NCBI GenBank assembly: GCA_012032975.1
Contig: JAAUPU010000140.1
Span: 1 to 7,077, forward strand
Length of the DNA stretch: 7,077 nt
Reading direction: 5' to 3'
Source of the DNA: Caldilineaceae bacterium
GTDB taxonomy: Bacteria > Chloroflexota > Anaerolineae > Caldilineales > Caldilineaceae
The notes under the pieces are model-generated. The model was given only the letters and a program-made list of their open reading frames with translations. It did not search any database and was not told the DNA's origin. Positions within the stretch are counted from its first letter, which is position 1. Each line of letters begins with the position of its first letter. Shown here in pieces: positions 4,461 through 7,077 of the stretch. Both the position numbers and the translations under genes were made by a program.

Positions 4461-6545
4461 ATGGTACATCCTAGGCGAGTATGGATCGTCGCACTATTGC
4501 TCTTGGCGATGTTTGTCTTCGCGGCCTGCGGCGGTGGTTCCGATGCAGCGCCAGCACAAGAGGCCCCTGCCGAGGCAAGCGGCGCGCAGGAGGCTGCGCC
4601 CGCACCCAGCGCGGACGGCGGCTGTCCAGCCGTGACCGTGGCCGACCCGATGGGCGTGTCACTTGGCGACAATTTGCGCCAATATGAACTGTCCGAATTC
4701 CAGGAACTGGCCGGCTGTGAACTCAGCTTCAGCGAAAATCCCAGCATCGCCGATCTGAACGCGCTGATCACCGGCAACCCGGAACTGCCAGCCGTAGCCA
4801 ACCGGTTGCCGGCCGAACCGCTGGTTGTGGCGCCCTTCGACCAGATCGGCGTCTACGGCGGCGTCCTTAACGGCCTTTCCAATGCGACCGAAGCGGGCAC
4901 CTCCGATCTGTTGAGTGTGCGCCACGTCAACATGGTGCGCTATGGCCACGACTTCCAGACCATTGTGCCCAATATTGCCAAAGGCTGGGAATGGAACGAC
5001 GATTTCACCGAGTTGACCTTCTTTCTGCGCGAGGGGCACAAATGGTCCGACGGCGCACCGTTCACCGCCAACGACGTGGTTTTCTGGGCCAATGACTTGA
5101 TCCTCAATCCAGAGGTCTATCCAGAAGCACCCGGTTGGGTGACGTTCACCAGCGTCGAGGCGCCAGACGATACGACGGTCAAGTTTACCTTTGCTGCGCC
5201 CGCGCCGGGCATCCTCAGCTTTCTGGCCACAACCTACATCCAGCCCTTCCAGCCTCAACACTTTTTCGAGATGAAGATGGAAGAGAGCGGCATGAGCCTG
5301 GCCGAGGTCGCGGAGATCTATTATGGCGGCAGTGACTGGAAGGATGTGCCTTCGCCTCTGCTCAGTGGCACGGCAGAAGACGTGTTGCCCACCCTCGAAT
5401 CTCACATCCTGGTCGTGGAGTCAACCGAGGGACGCCGACTGGTGGCGAACCCCTACTTCCACATGGTGGATACAGCCGGCAATCAACTGCCCTACATCAA
5501 CGAGATCGATGAACTGTACATTCCCGACAAAGAGGTTCGCAATCTGAAGATCACCAACGGCGAAGTCGATTACAAAGTCCAGTCGATCTTCATCGACGAT
5601 TTTCCGCTCTACAAAGAGAATGAAGGCAACGGCGCCTATGCCGTATCGCTGGGCAATGCAGTCGGCGAGACCGTCTTCTACGGCTTTAATCTCAACCATC
5701 TGGACGAAGGTCTGCGCGAGATATTCGGCGACCTGCGCTTCCGCCAGGCCATGTCGTTAGCGCTCGACCGCGCCGAGATCGTGGAGATCATCTATCTGGG
5801 CCAGGCCACGCCGATTCAGGCCACACCCGCCGACCCCAACACGGTTGACTTCGTGACGGAAGCCCACAAGAGTGCCTTCATCGACCACGACCCCGATGCC
5901 GCCAATGCGCTGCTGGACGAGATGGGCCTGCTCGACGTCGATGGCGATGGCTTCCGCGAACGACCGGACGGTTCCAGCCTCACCGTCCAGCTCCAGTATG
6001 CAAATCAAGGCGGTCCCGTCAAACTGCACGAGCTGACAAAGAGCTACTGGGAGGCCGTGGGCATCCGCGCCCAGTTGAAAGAAGTGACCTCCGACGAGTA
6101 TCGCGATGCGGCCAACTCGAACCAGCACGACCTCGCCACCTGGCTCTTTGACAGCACTGCAGGCGCCTACATCGTCATCGGCTCGGAGATGTTATTGCCG
6201 CCCTTCGGCGAACCGTTCAATCCCGGCATCGCCTATCTCTGGGAAGAGTGGGTGAAAACGGATGGCGCTTCTGGGCTTGAACCCCCGGCCGATGTGCTGG
6301 AACTATACGACCGGGTCGCCGAATTCCAGACCAAGGTGCTGGGCAGCCCGGAAAGCAGCGCGGCCGGTGAGCGCATCGTCGATATCCATGTGGACAATCT
6401 TTGGAAGATCGGCACGGCCGGTGAGATCAAGGCGCCGATCATCCATCACAACAACCTGGGCAACTTCGGTCCCTATTCGGTAGTTAGCTATGACTACTAT
6501 CGCGCCTATCCGATGACGCCCCAGCAATGGTTTTTGAGCGAATAG
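4461..6545 (+). CDS. ABC transporter substrate-binding lipoprotein, family 5 (peptide/opine/nickel type)
   Basis: The 694-residue secreted lipoprotein captures substrate for the adjacent permease. Residues 1-22 are a lipoprotein signal (two Arg, then a hydrophobic core) with lipobox FAAC and lipidated C23. Residues 24-53 form an Ala/Glu/Pro/Ser-rich tether. C55 and C86 sit in an extra N-terminal segment and could form a disulfide. The family core starts near residue 120 and shows VPNIAKGWEWNDD (169-181), FFLREGHKWSDGAPFTANDV (187-206), LRFRQAMSLALDR, and DVDGDGF (492-498). It is longer than the roughly 530-600 residues usual for DppA/OppA, as is common for the large forms that bind varied ligands. 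The start is set by GGAG (4451-4454), 6 nt before ATG. It has its own promoter at 4166-4194. Substrate cannot be read from the sequence, though the upstream GDPD and PLP genes hint at a phosphorus- or amine-containing compound. Confidence 0.92.
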   Translation: MVHPRRVWIVALLLLAMFVFAACGGGSDAAPAQEAPAEASGAQEAAPAPSADGGCPAVTVADPMGVSLGDNLRQYELSEFQELAGCELSFSENPSIADLNALITGNPELPAVANRLPAEPLVVAPFDQIGVYGGVLNGLSNATEAGTSDLLSVRHVNMVRYGHDFQTIVPNIAKGWEWNDDFTELTFFLREGHKWSDGAPFTANDVVFWANDLILNPEVYPEAPGWVTFTSVEAPDDTTVKFTFAAPAPGILSFLATTYIQPFQPQHFFEMKMEESGMSLAEVAEIYYGGSDWKDVPSPLLSGTAEDVLPTLESHILVVESTEGRRLVANPYFHMVDTAGNQLPYINEIDELYIPDKEVRNLKITNGEVDYKVQSIFIDDFPLYKENEGNGAYAVSLGNAVGETVFYGFNLNHLDEGLREIFGDLRFRQAMSLALDRAEIVEIIYLGQATPIQATPADPNTVDFVTEAHKSAFIDHDPDAANALLDEMGLLDVDGDGFRERPDGSSLTVQLQYANQGGPVKLHELTKSYWEAVGIRAQLKEVTSDEYRDAANSNQHDLATWLFDSTAGAYIVIGSEMLLPPFGEPFNPGIAYLWEEWVKTDGASGLEPPADVLELYDRVAEFQTKVLGSPESSAAGERIVDIHVDNLWKIGTAGEIKAPIIHHNNLGNFGPYSVVSYDYYRAYPMTPQQWFLSE

Positions 6546-6575
6546 ATCTTCAGCGTTCAAAGCTGATGGGAGCCA

Positions 6576-6603
6576 CGGGAGCCAGCCTCAGCGCTGGCTC
6601 CTG
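6576..6603 (+). other. Intercistronic hairpin between binding protein and permease
   Basis: GGAGCCAGC (6578-6586) pairs perfectly with GCTGGCTCC (6593-6601) around CTCAGC, and the stem extends by one G·U and one C-G pair. There is no U-run after it, so it is not a standard intrinsic terminator. Such hairpins behind binding-protein genes often protect the upstream mRNA or cause partial termination, giving more binding protein than permease. Confidence 0.5.
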
Positions 6604-6630
6604 CTCTGCCATTCGTATGAAAGCGCATTC

Positions 6631-7077
6631 ATGATCCGTTTTATCTCCCAACGTTTTCTAGGCATGATCCTGACCATGTTCCTGGTCTCGATCATGGTTT
6701 TTCTGATCATGGAATTGCCACCGGGCGACTATGCCACGCGCTATGCGTTTCGCAAGTTTTCCGGCTCCGGCACCAACATCACCGAGGCCGACATCCGCAA
6801 CATTCGCGCCGAACTCGGCCTGGATCGGCCGGCCTGGGAGCGATACTTCACCTGGATCGGCGGCATCGTCACCCGTTTTGATTTTGGCGAGGCCTTTGCC
6901 TTCGAGACATCGGTCAACAACGTGATCGGCCAGCGCATCTGGTTGACAGTCGCCATTCTTTTCTCGACGCTGATTGTGACCTATCTGGTCGCGATCCCCG
7001 TGGGCATCTATGCCGCGGTCCATCGCCACTCTGCGGAAGATTACGGCCTCACCATCTTTAGCTATCTGGGCCTGGCA
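6631..7077 (+). CDS. ABC transporter permease, DppB/OppB family (N-terminal part, cut by the window edge)
   Basis: The 149 codons are open to the right edge. The protein starts MIRFISQRFLGMIL and has a first membrane helix (about 10-28) followed by ELPPGDYA. A periplasmic segment contains the family signature LGLDRPAWERYF (63-73) and the DFGEAF motif, and a second helix lies at about 103-129 (LTVAILFSTLIVTYLVAIPV). This order is typical of the first permease of peptide-type importers, which forms half of the membrane channel. It lies 85 nt after the binding protein and is presumably co-transcribed. Its ribosome binding site is weak (GAAAG, about 8 nt upstream), which fits lower expression than the binding protein. 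The second permease and the ATPases are expected beyond the window. Confidence 0.9.
   Translation, partial: MIRFISQRFLGMILTMFLVSIMVFLIMELPPGDYATRYAFRKFSGSGTNITEADIRNIRAELGLDRPAWERYFTWIGGIVTRFDFGEAFAFETSVNNVIGQRIWLTVAILFSTLIVTYLVAIPVGIYAAVHRHSAEDYGLTIFSYLGLA

Noticed and set aside
4659..5405. 248-codon open frame on the minus strand
   Set aside because: It is a shadow of the binding-protein gene in a GC-rich codon context and has no homology I can recognise.

Overview
The window looks like a GC-rich bacterial chromosome segment. The large family-5 binding lipoprotein with an Ala/Pro/Glu-rich linker and the nitrite/sulfite reductase subtype remind me of Chloroflexota (Caldilineae/Anaerolineae-like). 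That assignment is an impression from protein style only; no marker gene is present.

Layout. On the minus strand, 1-1028 holds the N-terminal catalytic half of a siroheme/Fe-S nitrite or sulfite reductase. It runs straight into HEAT-type repeats instead of the usual second reductase half, and a 1-nt frame change (TTTTGA, 107-110) splits the reading frame. Upstream of it, the intergenic region 1029-1492 is not empty. On the minus strand it reads promoter (1356-1328), then a compact RNA with a 9-bp closing stem and three internal hairpins (1289-1170), then an intrinsic terminator (1153-1111), then the reductase ribosome binding site. This resembles a riboswitch or attenuator leader, or a terminated small RNA, and I recognise no known class.

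On the plus strand, 1493-4169 is a tightly overlapping three-gene operon: a HAD-like protein, a glycerophosphodiester phosphodiesterase (GDPD) broken by two 1-nt deletions, and a class-III PLP enzyme resembling the PbfA/phospholyase group. The PLP gene's stop codon lies inside the -35 box of a strong sigma70-type promoter (4166-4194). That promoter drives a 260-nt leader carrying an operator-like inverted repeat and a tandem repeat. It is followed by an oligopeptide-type ABC transporter: binding lipoprotein (4461-6545), an intercistronic hairpin, and a partial inner-membrane permease (6631 to the right edge).

Working model (inference): the transporter imports a small phosphorus-containing or amino compound, GDPD and the PLP enzyme process it, and the HAD protein is accessory. 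The reductase is a separate, divergently transcribed unit. Three single-base indels at or near homopolymers within 2.7 kb (107-110, about 2298-2306, about 2656-2662) could be true decay, programmed shifts or sequencing errors. Sequencing error is a serious possibility for all three.
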